64,000 nucleotides of DNA from Bdellovibrio sp. ZAP7 (GTDB taxonomy: Bacteria > Bdellovibrionota > Bdellovibrionia > Bdellovibrionales > Bdellovibrionaceae), in NCBI RefSeq assembly GCF_006874645.1, contig NZ_CP030082.1, positions 3,844,001-3,908,000 on the forward strand, in the 5' to 3' direction. Below the pieces are notes generated by a model. The model searched no databases and was not told the origin of the DNA. It saw only the letters and a list, made by a program, of their open reading frames with translations. The stretch's first letter is position 1; every line of letters starts with the position of its first letter. Below are positions 16,791 through 27,087 of the stretch, piece by piece. A program made the translations under genes and the position numbers.

Positions 16791-18508
16791 TGAAAAACCT
16801 TAAGCACCTTCTATTGCTTTGTGTAGTAGCACCAAGCCTGGCGTTAGCTGCTCTTAACTTGCCAGCTCCGCAAGACCTTTTGACGAAAGCTGCCACAAGC
16901 CGCACAGCTTTGCGCGAAGTTATCATGGATCTTGATCTCAATATCTCTGAGATGAGAGACGCGGTAACTTTCGACAAATACTTTGCATTGCTTGGCCAAC
17001 TTCAAACGCAAGCTACTAAATCAAACTTGGATCAATACTATCCAAACGCAGTCGAGCAACTTGGTTTGCACATGGTTACAAATGGTATGCGTTGGTTGGA
17101 TCTTTCAAAAGATTCCTCTGAAAAAGTGCGATACTATGTAACTTGGATGGATGCAGATGCATTGGGCCGTCTTCTTTCAGTTGTTGAGTACCAACTTGAC
17201 GTTGTTAAAGATCCAGCTGCTCTTCAAAAAATCACTGCAAACATCGATGCAATCTTGCCTCTTGTAGACAAGAAATCCAGCTCTCTTCCATACGTTACAG
17301 CTGGCTTCCGCCGTCTTCAATCTGACATTGCAGTGACAATGCTTAAGCAAAACCAAATGTCTCCAGAACAAAATCAGTTCTGGATCTCTCAGATCAAGAT
17401 CTCTTCTTCTTTGTCTGAGTACATCGACGTTTTGAACCAAGGCATCTATGCTTTGGGTACTAAAAACAAAGCAGATGGTCACTTCTATTTGTCTCAATTG
17501 CTTCTTTTGAACAAACAAACGACTAAATTGACTGACAGCTCTCCAGCTTGGTTGCTTGCAGGTCTTGGTGATTCTACGATCGAAACTTTGCTTCGCATGG
17601 TTCGTTTCGAAGAAAACATCTCTGCTGAGGAATTCACGGCGGCGGTAAATTCATTGTCTTTGCGCCACGTACAAAGCTTGGTTCAACAATGGATGGCTCA
17701 AGACACTATTCCTTCTGGCACATACTCTGCGAAATACATTGAACTTTCCAGAATGCTAGTTGATATGTCTCGCGCTAAAGGTGCGGCTAAAGACTCTGAC
17801 GATCTTGCTAAATGGTTGGGTCAAAAATCAGCTCCAGTTTTGGCTAAAGAACAAAACTTGGAAGGTGAATACGCTCTGACAGATAAAAAAGGTCGTTCTT
17901 GGAAATTCACAGTAGCAGTTGCTCGTGAAAACATGTTGATCGCGGCACTTTCTATGCAAGGTGGTGTGGTTTACAAAGCGTTCTTTAACGTTGCTTACAA
18001 TGTTAAAGGCTCTGGTTTTGTGGCTTCTCAACGTGATCAAGACGTTGACCAAGATCAAAATCCTCCAATCAAATTTGACTACAAAAACGGCGTAATGACT
18101 GTTCAAGATCCATTCGGCCGCGATGGTATGACGACTTTGACTGGCAAAAAGGTTCAAAACTTCACAAACATGTGGGGCACGGCAGTTGCTAACCCTGAGT
18201 ATGCTGAAGGTATCTACGAAGGCACTATCTACACACCACAAGGTAAACCATTCTGGGGCCGCGTGATCGTGACAGCATTCAACGGATACACTTTGGGTCG
18301 TATTGATTCAAAAGTTTTGACTGTTGATTTGAACATCGGCAGCAAAGGCACTGATGGCGTAATCATCATGACTTCTGGTCGCAACATTGGTTCTTCATGG
18401 GTGCAAGTTCGCGCTAACGTAACAGCTTACGGTCTTGACGCTTACATCGTTGTAGGTGGCCAAGGACAAGCTAAAACAATGTCCAAACTTAAACGCGTAA
18501 GCAAATAG
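16790..18508 (+). CDS. periplasmic two-part protein of the polysaccharide operon, function unknown
   Basis: This 572-aa protein has a Sec signal (MKNLKHLLLLCVVAPSLALA). Residues about 25-370 are alpha-helical with repeated helix pairs; residues about 375-572 are beta-rich with Gly/Asn turns (GEYALTDKKGRSWKF, GIYEGTIYTPQGKPF). No family was recognised. E. coli NfrA joins a periplasmic helical TPR region to its barrel; here the helical part could be supplied by this separate protein, which is inference. Codons are strongly biased toward frequent ones, suggesting high expression. One-base overlap (TAATG) with the deacetylase gene. Confidence 0.8.
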   Translation: MKNLKHLLLLCVVAPSLALAALNLPAPQDLLTKAATSRTALREVIMDLDLNISEMRDAVTFDKYFALLGQLQTQATKSNLDQYYPNAVEQLGLHMVTNGMRWLDLSKDSSEKVRYYVTWMDADALGRLLSVVEYQLDVVKDPAALQKITANIDAILPLVDKKSSSLPYVTAGFRRLQSDIAVTMLKQNQMSPEQNQFWISQIKISSSLSEYIDVLNQGIYALGTKNKADGHFYLSQLLLLNKQTTKLTDSSPAWLLAGLGDSTIETLLRMVRFEENISAEEFTAAVNSLSLRHVQSLVQQWMAQDTIPSGTYSAKYIELSRMLVDMSRAKGAAKDSDDLAKWLGQKSAPVLAKEQNLEGEYALTDKKGRSWKFTVAVARENMLIAALSMQGGVVYKAFFNVAYNVKGSGFVASQRDQDVDQDQNPPIKFDYKNGVMTVQDPFGRDGMTTLTGKKVQNFTNMWGTAVANPEYAEGIYEGTIYTPQGKPFWGRVIVTAFNGYTLGRIDSKVLTVDLNIGSKGTDGVIIMTSGRNIGSSWVQVRANVTAYGLDAYIVVGGQGQAKTMSKLKRVSK

Positions 18509-18516
18509 GACTGATT

Positions 18517-19788
18517 ATGAAACTTATTAATCTGATTTCTGCTTTCGTATTGATGTTCGCAGCGAATTCTTTCGCTGCAGACAAATACGTTGCAGGCTTT
18601 AACCTAACTGAATCTGAAGGCTTCCTTTACGATGCTGCGCCTGCTGGCCAGCCAAAAACTTTGGCACAACAAGCAGTTGATGAAGCAAAACGCCTTGGTT
18701 CTAACCACGTTATTTTGAATCTTCGTGCGATCATGAAGGGTCCCTACTCTTCTGAAATCATCCCAGTAACTGCTCCGGCAGAACGTTCTAAAGAAGCTAT
18801 GCGCATGGCGAAGCTTATTAAGTACATCCAAAGCCAAGGCATGACTGTTGGTATCCGCCCGATCTTTTTCGTAGTTGGTCCAAATGGCGAATTCCCCTAT
18901 ATGGAAAAACAATCCAATGGCACTATGAAAACTTGGTGGCATGGGAACATCCAACCTAAAGATCCAAATCGTTGGTTTGAATCTTTCCGCGTGTATCTTG
19001 ATGTTTACATCACCGTAGCTAAACTTGCGAAAGTGGACGAATTTACGATCGGTGCCGAGCTTTACTCAATGACCGTGGGTATCGAAGACCAATGGAAAGA
19101 ATATCCATATGGCTTTCCAGGTCGCTGGTTGGAACTTCTTCGTTATGTTCGTGCTAAATTGCCAAACGCTCGTTTGATGTATGACGTAAACTTTACGGAT
19201 GACAGCGTGAACAACGGTCCTTTGACTGCTTCTGGTGGTGAGTTCGAAAGATGGCGCTACCGTTTGGTGGACCTTGCAGACCGTCCAAATCCAGAAGAAC
19301 AGAAAATCTGGCAAGACCTTTCCACTTTCTGGAAAGAACTAGATGCTATCGGTTTGGATATTTATCGTTCGTTGGCTTCCAATGACCAAGTGTTACCAAA
19401 CACGTACGCCGACCTAGTGAGCTCCCTGAAACTTCGCTCTGATTCTTATGCAACTCAGTTGGATACAGGTCTTACTCAGATTGAATTGACTTTGGATCAC
19501 CACAAGAAAGCAATCATCAAAGAAATCGGTTTCCGCTCTGTGGAAAAAGGCTTCATTGATCCATTTGCTTACGCTGGTTCAGGTACAGTAAATATCCAAG
19601 ACCAAGCTGCGGCTTACCAAGCGATCTTTGAATCTTTCTGGCAGCCACAATGGCCATGGTTCCAAGGTATCAACTTCTGGGACATCGCCATCGACTCTTC
19701 TAAAAAAGGTCGTAACGACAACGGCTTCTCTCCGATCGGTAAAGAAGCGACTGAAAAAGTTGTTAAGGAAAACTTCAAGAATAAATAG
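18517..19788 (+). CDS. secreted glycoside hydrolase, GH113-like (clan GH-A fold)
   Basis: This 423-aa protein has a Sec signal (MKLINLISAFVLMFAANSFA) and a TIM-barrel pattern. FTIGAELYSMT with E181 and IIKEIGFRS with E336 match the acid/base and nucleophile glutamates of GH113-type enzymes. The family includes beta-mannanases; the true substrate here is probably the polymer made by this operon, for trimming or release, as PelA/PgaB-type hydrolases do in other exopolysaccharide systems. It lies 8 bases after the preceding gene, is the last gene of the operon, and is closed by a strong terminator. Confidence 0.8.
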   Translation: MKLINLISAFVLMFAANSFAADKYVAGFNLTESEGFLYDAAPAGQPKTLAQQAVDEAKRLGSNHVILNLRAIMKGPYSSEIIPVTAPAERSKEAMRMAKLIKYIQSQGMTVGIRPIFFVVGPNGEFPYMEKQSNGTMKTWWHGNIQPKDPNRWFESFRVYLDVYITVAKLAKVDEFTIGAELYSMTVGIEDQWKEYPYGFPGRWLELLRYVRAKLPNARLMYDVNFTDDSVNNGPLTASGGEFERWRYRLVDLADRPNPEEQKIWQDLSTFWKELDAIGLDIYRSLASNDQVLPNTYADLVSSLKLRSDSYATQLDTGLTQIELTLDHHKKAIIKEIGFRSVEKGFIDPFAYAGSGTVNIQDQAAAYQAIFESFWQPQWPWFQGINFWDIAIDSSKKGRNDNGFSPIGKEATEKVVKENFKNK

Positions 19789-19795
19789 TTTCTTT

Positions 19796-19825
19796 AAAAA
19801 TCCCCGCCCTCGAGCGGGGATTTTT
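19796..19825 (+). terminator. rho-independent terminator of the polysaccharide operon
   Basis: The stem AAAATCCCCGC / GCGGGGATTTTT with a 6-base loop and a T-run directly follows the last operon gene. Confidence 0.9.
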
Positions 19826-19876
19826 CTTTCTGTGCATCCTGGTTTATGCCATCATTTCTTATCAGCGAGGTAAGAC

Positions 19877-20503
19877 ATGCAAGTGGCATTCGAATGTGAT
19901 TGTGGAAAAGTTAAAGGCACTGTGGAATCCAAACACCTTAAAGGCTATCGTGCGGTTTGCCTTTGTGATGATTGCCAGGCTTATGCCCACTATTTGAAAC
20001 GTGCTGATACTTTAGATGCCAATGGCGGGACGGATATTATTCCGGTGATGCCTTCGCATTTAAAGATTCAAGAGGGCATGGATAAAATGAAGTCTGTGCG
20101 CCTGTATAGATCAGGAATGTTCCGCTGGTATTCCGAATGCTGCAAGACTCCCATCGGCAATGCGATGACTTCCGCAAAAATGCCTTACATCGGTATGGCC
20201 GCGCGTATCTTTGAAAAGAAAAGTTCCCCAGAAAAAGTAAATGAAATATTCGGACCGATTCGCGAAAGAATGCAAGCACAGTTTGCCAAGGGCCCTTTGC
20301 CACCGCTTGCGCAGAAGAGAGTTTCATTTCCATTCATGGCCCGAGTCGTGAAATTCATCCTGACGGCCAAGATCACAGGCGCTGGGTCACCTTCACCGTT
20401 CTTTACTTCAGAAGGCACACCTACGCTGGAACCTTATGTTCTAACGAAAGAAGAGCGCGAATCACTGCGCCCTCTGTGTGGAACTTTACGTACTGATATT
20501 TAA
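19877..20503 (+). CDS. GFA/DUF6151-like zinc-binding protein
   Basis: This 208-aa cytoplasmic protein begins MQVAFECDCGKVKGTV and continues AVCLCDDCQAYAHYL, the Cys-x-Cys and Cys-x-Cys-x2-Cys ligands of GFA (formaldehyde-activating enzyme-like) proteins. A further pair follows in SECCKTPIGN. These proteins fold around zinc and some bind glutathione, but the cellular role of the DUF6151 branch is unknown. It has its own upstream region after the operon terminator, and is convergent with the STAS-like gene. Confidence 0.75.
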   Translation: MQVAFECDCGKVKGTVESKHLKGYRAVCLCDDCQAYAHYLKRADTLDANGGTDIIPVMPSHLKIQEGMDKMKSVRLYRSGMFRWYSECCKTPIGNAMTSAKMPYIGMAARIFEKKSSPEKVNEIFGPIRERMQAQFAKGPLPPLAQKRVSFPFMARVVKFILTAKITGAGSPSPFFTSEGTPTLEPYVLTKEERESLRPLCGTLRTDI

Positions 20504-20514
20504 TAGAAACGCGT

Positions 20515-20964
20515 TTAAGTTAGACCATTCAGCCACTGGGCGGCTTGGTCTTTGTCGGTAAAGAACTGCTGACGATCGCCGCCGATTCTTTTTCGATAAT
20601 CCGCCATTTTATTTGGATCGTGGTGAACATTGGCAAAAGCTGTGCATCTTTTGCCGTCATCACAACTAATGATCATCTCGGGCTTTTCATCAAACAAGTC
20701 AATGAACGCAGGGCGAAGTCCGTGAGTCGCCAATAGCTCGGGAATAACATTTCTCATTGCTTTATGAGCACTGATGGAAACAGGGTCAAAACCATTTAGA
20801 TCTAACAATACTTTAAATTCGGTATTGGTGGGAATTGATGCCACCGCGACTGACAGAGTGTGCTTCCAAGCGAAGATATCAGCTTCATCGACATTTCCTT
20901 TTAAGCTCGTGAAAAGAATTTTGCCATTCTGATCCCAATGACTCTCTGTCACTTTGGTACTCAT
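20515..20964 (-). CDS. STAS/SpoIIAA-like protein
   Basis: This 149-aa soluble protein has a STAS-like pattern: a first strand GKILFTSLKGNVDEADIFAW, then FKVLLDLNGFDPVSISAHKAM, which has the LDLNG-F segment typical of SpoIIAA-like (DUF3478-type) domains. Such domains bind lipids or act as protein-interaction switches. It lies 10 bases downstream of the band-7 lipoprotein gene on the same strand, so the two are likely one operon and could act together at a membrane. Confidence 0.65.
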   Translation of the reverse strand: MSTKVTESHWDQNGKILFTSLKGNVDEADIFAWKHTLSVAVASIPTNTEFKVLLDLNGFDPVSISAHKAMRNVIPELLATHGLRPAFIDLFDEKPEMIISCDDGKRCTAFANVHHDPNKMADYRKRIGGDRQQFFTDKDQAAQWLNGLT

Positions 20965-20974
20965 CTAAAATCCC

Positions 20975-21778
20975 CTATTTGATGTTAACCATTCCCTTGA
21001 AGTCCGACGGAACGACGATGGTGTTTACTCTGCCATTTGCAATGGCTTCCGCGATTTTCATGTTCGCCATAGCCGCCATGTATTCGATGGCACCTTTGTT
21101 AGAGTTAAGGGCCGCAATACGCTCTGCCTCTTTCTTAGCGGTTTGAACTTCGACTTCTTTTTGCTTGTATTCATTCTTGGCACGAACCAGTTCATTCGCT
21201 GATGCAACAACAGAATCTGCAGGCAGAATCACACGCACCAGAACTTGGCTTACGGTAATTGACGTATCAAGTTTTTCTTCAGCCAACGTGTGAATGATAA
21301 GATCTTTTACTTCGGATTCAATCGCCTGGCGATTGTCATTCATATCCAGGGCATCATATTTACGTGCAGACTTATAAATCGCGTTTCTTGCTGCCTGATG
21401 AACATAGTTATACATCAAGTAAATGTCGCCATCGTGTTCGGCATGGAAAGATCTGTTCTTTTTCACATACAGCTCACTCACCGCTTGAGGATTGATGCTG
21501 TAAACGACCATTGCATCGAAATCCTTCATCGTGCTGTTATCTTTTGCAAGTGGAGTCATATCTTCAACGCGAACACTGACGTCTTTCACTGGGAAAGTCA
21601 GAACGCTGCCGACAATTGTTTGATTAAAAGAGCCGGGAAGCAATTCACCGGAGCTGATTTGTTTGTCGAATCCAATTCGAACTCCCACTTCACCAGTTTC
21701 GATACGTGTACAACTGATCAAAGACGAAATAGAACATACTAAAAGTAAAACACTGCCGGTTTTCACTGGGGCTCCCAT
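20975..21778 (-). CDS. SPFH/band 7 (prohibitin-like) lipoprotein
   Basis: This 267-aa protein begins with a signal ending LISC followed by TRIETGEVGVRIGF, so the band 7 domain starts directly after a likely lipidated Cys. Prohibitin-type blocks follow: FPVKDVSVRVEDMTPLAKDN, TMKDFDAMVVYSINP and ISVSQVLVRVILPA-like, then a coiled coil (ELVRAKNEYKQKEVEVQTAK, then KEAERIA). SPFH proteins form ring or cage oligomers that organise membranes and control proteases such as FtsH. A lipid anchor instead of a membrane helix is less usual. Probably co-transcribed with the STAS-like gene. Confidence 0.8.
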   Translation of the reverse strand: MGAPVKTGSVLLLVCSISSLISCTRIETGEVGVRIGFDKQISSGELLPGSFNQTIVGSVLTFPVKDVSVRVEDMTPLAKDNSTMKDFDAMVVYSINPQAVSELYVKKNRSFHAEHDGDIYLMYNYVHQAARNAIYKSARKYDALDMNDNRQAIESEVKDLIIHTLAEEKLDTSITVSQVLVRVILPADSVVASANELVRAKNEYKQKEVEVQTAKKEAERIAALNSNKGAIEYMAAMANMKIAEAIANGRVNTIVVPSDFKGMVNIK

Positions 21779-21867
21779 AAAGTTGATTTACTTTATTTCG
21801 CCATACGTATTAGTTATGTTTAAGGAAAATCAGAATGACTGCTCTTAAGACCAGTAACAGAAGTTAA

Positions 21868-22260
21868 CTATTTCTGAAAAGAAACGAGCTTACACTGGAA
21901 GTCTTCGGATTGATTGGTTTGCGTATCGACCTGTTCAACCCAGACGGTGGTTCCGACAGATTCAGTATATTCCAGAACAACCTGATAATTGAAATTCGCT
22001 GGATCGATCAGCCGAATGATGTCGACCAGATAGCCTTCGTTGTCTCTATCGAAATCTTTATCGCCGACAAGTTTCATAGTTCCATTCGCAGTTTTATAGA
22101 TCGCTTGCAAAGGATACTCACCAGACGAAGGAGTGATCGAAATCGTGGATTGATTTGCGCATTCGAATTTCCAGGATTTAGCAAACGCCGCCGAGTTGGC
22201 GAAAACCATCGACAACGTTAGAAATAAGTTTGATAGGATCACGGTGTAAAAATTCGACAT
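21868..22260 (-). CDS. small secreted protein, function unknown
   Basis: From ATG 22260 the 130-aa product has a Sec signal (MSNFYTVILSNLFLTLSMVF, then ANSAAFA) and a short beta-rich mature part with two Cys (FECANQ, FQCKLVS) that can form a disulphide closing the N and C termini. No family was recognised. An upstream start at 22296 would place 12 charged residues before the signal and is less likely. Confidence 0.65.
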   Translation of the reverse strand: MSNFYTVILSNLFLTLSMVFANSAAFAKSWKFECANQSTISITPSSGEYPLQAIYKTANGTMKLVGDKDFDRDNEGYLVDIIRLIDPANFNYQVVLEYTESVGTTVWVEQVDTQTNQSEDFQCKLVSFQK

Positions 22261-22483
22261 GCACCGATAATACCTTGGGCTTTTCAGGTCTTTCAAGACG
22301 TCGAAGATTATATTGCTCTCATGAAGAACGCTGAAATTACATCGCGTTTCACTTGGAGTACATTAGAAAAAGTAAAGCTATCTTGCACATTTACGGCAAA
22401 CCCACTGACTCCTGCTCCAGCAATCACTGTCGATTTGCTCCGTGTGAATTTTTCTTCAAACGGAGCGACACGCAGCGACTCCA

Positions 22484-22740
22484 TCAATCTTTTGCAAACA
22501 CTCTTGGAGTTTTCGCAGAGGACTTCATAACCTTTTCAAGCTCTGTTTCAAGCTTCAAGGCAATGTTGCCGGCTTCTGATTTTACCAGATACGCCGGCTT
22601 TTCTTTGGAGCCATTCCGGGTGATTTTCTTACCCTTAATAGTTTTCGTAATCGACTCAAAAAATACCTCTTCGACCTTTCCATAAATAGGTCTGCCAAGA
22701 TATTTCCACTGAACATTTTCATTCTTTTTAAACGCAGCCA

Positions 22741-22741
<1 letters not shown>
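22484..22741 (-). CDS. DUF2945 (hypervirulence-associated Tudor-like) protein
   Basis: This 85-aa protein matches the DUF2945/HVA1 Tudor-like domain: a first strand NVQWKYLGRPIYGKVEEVF, then the conserved GSKEKPAYLVKSEAGN, a Lys-rich turn and LKLETELEKV. The family is small and poorly characterised. Its ATG overlaps the katG stop by one base (TAATG), so the two are translationally coupled; a role in oxidative-stress protection alongside KatG is a reasonable inference. Confidence 0.8.
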
Positions 22742-24981
<2,240 letters not shown>

Positions 24982-25103
24982 TTAAATAGTACTTAACGAT
25001 ATCTTGATGAAGGGATCCGTGAAATCGGGAGCACGACTTATTGTAGTATTACAAAACTTTGTCGTTTACTAATCCCCTTAAAGCCTTCGATAATGAACTC
25101 ACT

Positions 25104-25544
25104 ATGAGTTCCACAAGAACGGCAAAAATATTATGGGTGTTATGGGCATTATTTGTGTGTCGTGTGCTAGGACAACTCATAGTAGTTTTGTATGCACCTG
25201 ACTTTTTACCACCCATGAAGGAATGGTATTCGGGACTGATGCCCTACCAGTATCTGCTACCCACGCAAATCTTGATCATTGGTTTTTTTGCTAAAATCGC
25301 TTCAGATATCTCCCGCGGAATAGGTCGCCTTTCAAAACCTCATCAAAAACTTGGTCTGTTCTTAAGAAACTTTGGCTATTTCTATTTTGGCGCGATGATC
25401 TTTCGCTATGTTTTGCGCATGTCCATGTATCCCGAGGAAAGATGGTTCGGCGGAACGATCCCGATCATCTTCCATTTTGTGCTGGCGACGTTTCTGATTG
25501 TTTGGGGTAAATATAATCTGCGCCAAAGCCCTACTTCAGCCTAG
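25104..25544 (+). CDS. four-helix membrane protein, function unknown
   Basis: This 146-aa protein has about four hydrophobic helices (near residues 10-30, 50-70, 85-105 and 115-135). The ATG at 25104 (MSSTRTAKIL) was preferred to a TTG 45 bases upstream. No family was recognised. It is divergent from katG and followed by a secreted LysM protein. Confidence 0.6.
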   Translation: MSSTRTAKILWVLWALFVCRVLGQLIVVLYAPDFLPPMKEWYSGLMPYQYLLPTQILIIGFFAKIASDISRGIGRLSKPHQKLGLFLRNFGYFYFGAMIFRYVLRMSMYPEERWFGGTIPIIFHFVLATFLIVWGKYNLRQSPTSA

Positions 25545-25610
25545 GCCCAGATCTTTAGCTATATAGTGTTTGCTCTCCACTTTCTCGAGATAATTCGTAA
25601 AAATGGAATC

Positions 25611-27011
25611 ATGAAAAACACTATATATCTTAGTACGTTGACGTTGCTTTTCTCTCTATCAACCACTAGCGCTTTTGCCGTTGAAAATCATGGCTCCCCT
25701 GCTGACGATTTCAAAGTAAAATTGAAAGCTGATGTTGCAGCACCTGCACCAAAGAAAACAGCGCAAGTCGAGCACAAGGCAGTAGAACATCCAGAGGCAT
25801 CTGCCGCGAAACCTATCACTGCGACTACTAAGAAAACTTCCTCCAAAACTCCTTCTAGCTATAAACGGGAGATTCGCACAACTGGCGATCTAACAGTTTA
25901 TACCGTTACGGGGCGCGCTCCGCACTTGTACATGGTAAGCCGTGACCTTTATGGAAATGAAAAACAATGGAAAGCTATTGCTGAGTGGAACTCTTTGAAA
26001 GAGCCTTACACTTTGAAACAAGGGCAAGAGTTGGTTATTAAAAAGGCTCCAACGATTTCCAATGCTGAAGCTGATGAAGTTCTCATTAAGAACTATACAA
26101 AACTAAACCGCATGGAAACTGTTGCTGGCATCCAAGCAGCACAAGAAAAACCAACAGCTGAAGAAGAAGCAAAAGAAGCACCAACACCAGCTCCGGCTCC
26201 AGCAGTAGCTGCAGCAGCAATCGCTCCTAAGTCTGACGTAGCCCCTCTTCCTTCTCCAACTCCGGCAGCAACTGTAGCGGCAGCTGAAGAAACTCCTTAC
26301 AACCATCCAGAGGAGGCAAAAAAAGAAGAGCCTGTTGCTCCGAAAGAAGAAGTAAAGGTTGAACCCGCTCACCATTCAAAATGGGGTTTCAAAACTTCGT
26401 TGGCTCTTTCAAAATTCACTTTGGATGGTAAGTTGAACGATGGCACTTCTGATATCTCGTTGGATTCTGATCTTGATTACGGAATCGAACTTGAACTTGC
26501 TTATCACATGAGCGAAAAAGCGGAATTGATCATCGGTGCCGCGGTTGAGAAAATGGATATTCACCCTAAAGAATCCGTTGGTGAAATCGAAGGTGAATCT
26601 CAGTATCTTGCAAAGTACACATTAGGAATGGAATACGAAGCTGTTCCTTTGGTTACCTTGGCAGGTTTGATTAACTATGAACAAACACCATTTGTTGAGC
26701 CATCTTTGACGGGTGCTGAAGTTAAAGCGATCTATATCCCTCAAGTACAGTTCGGTGCCAGATGGAATGTGGTTAACACTGGAAAATTCAAAACATCTAT
26801 CATCACAGACGGCCTGGTGTTGATGGCGACTAATCACGATGGTTTGGATCTGAAAACCGGTGGCGGCTTCCTTGCGGGAGTGCGCTTTGCAAATGAGTTT
26901 TCTAAAAGAACTCTGACTTACGGAGTTTCTTATCGCGACATTTATCAAGATACAGAAGATTCCAAAAACAACCTGCACACTTGGTATGCGAATATCGGTC
27001 TGATCTGGTAG
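25611..27011 (+). CDS. LysM-domain protein with Ala/Pro/Glu-rich linker and C-terminal beta-barrel
   Basis: This 467-aa protein has a Sec signal (MKNTIYLSTLTLLFSLSTTS, then AFA). Residues about 80-140 form a LysM domain (LYMVSRDLYGNEKQWKAIAE, then WN), which binds peptidoglycan. Residues about 145-260 are an A/P/E/K-rich flexible linker. Residues about 265-467 are a barrel-like domain ending YANIGLIW. The design suggests an outer-membrane barrel tied to the cell wall, like OmpA but with LysM at the N-terminal side. Monocistronic, with its own terminator. Confidence 0.8.
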   Translation: MKNTIYLSTLTLLFSLSTTSAFAVENHGSPADDFKVKLKADVAAPAPKKTAQVEHKAVEHPEASAAKPITATTKKTSSKTPSSYKREIRTTGDLTVYTVTGRAPHLYMVSRDLYGNEKQWKAIAEWNSLKEPYTLKQGQELVIKKAPTISNAEADEVLIKNYTKLNRMETVAGIQAAQEKPTAEEEAKEAPTPAPAPAVAAAAIAPKSDVAPLPSPTPAATVAAAEETPYNHPEEAKKEEPVAPKEEVKVEPAHHSKWGFKTSLALSKFTLDGKLNDGTSDISLDSDLDYGIELELAYHMSEKAELIIGAAVEKMDIHPKESVGEIEGESQYLAKYTLGMEYEAVPLVTLAGLINYEQTPFVEPSLTGAEVKAIYIPQVQFGARWNVVNTGKFKTSIITDGLVLMATNHDGLDLKTGGGFLAGVRFANEFSKRTLTYGVSYRDIYQDTEDSKNNLHTWYANIGLIW

Positions 27012-27019
27012 TTTCCAAG

Positions 27020-27041
27020 CGGCGAAATCTTCGCCGTTTTT
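27020..27041 (+). terminator. rho-independent terminator
   Basis: The stem CGGCGAA / TTCGCCG with a 3-base loop is followed by five Ts, just after the LysM-barrel gene. Confidence 0.85.
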
Positions 27042-27051
27042 GCTCAGGTTG

Positions 27052-27080
27052 TTGACTTGATCATATATGTAAATTATATG
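27052..27080 (+). promoter_or_regulatory. predicted promoter giving a near-leaderless rSAM transcript
   Basis: TTGACT (27052-27057), a 17-base spacer and TATATG (27075-27080) put the transcription start about at the ATG (27088). No Shine-Dalgarno sequence is present. A 9-base direct repeat TATATGTAA overlaps the -10 region. Confidence 0.45.
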
Positions 27081-27087
27081 TAAGTCT

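Noticed and set aside
22321-22685. Two plus-strand frames opposite the DUF2945 gene
   Set aside because: They run antisense to a recognisable small gene and show Ser/Thr/Phe-rich shadow composition without start signals.
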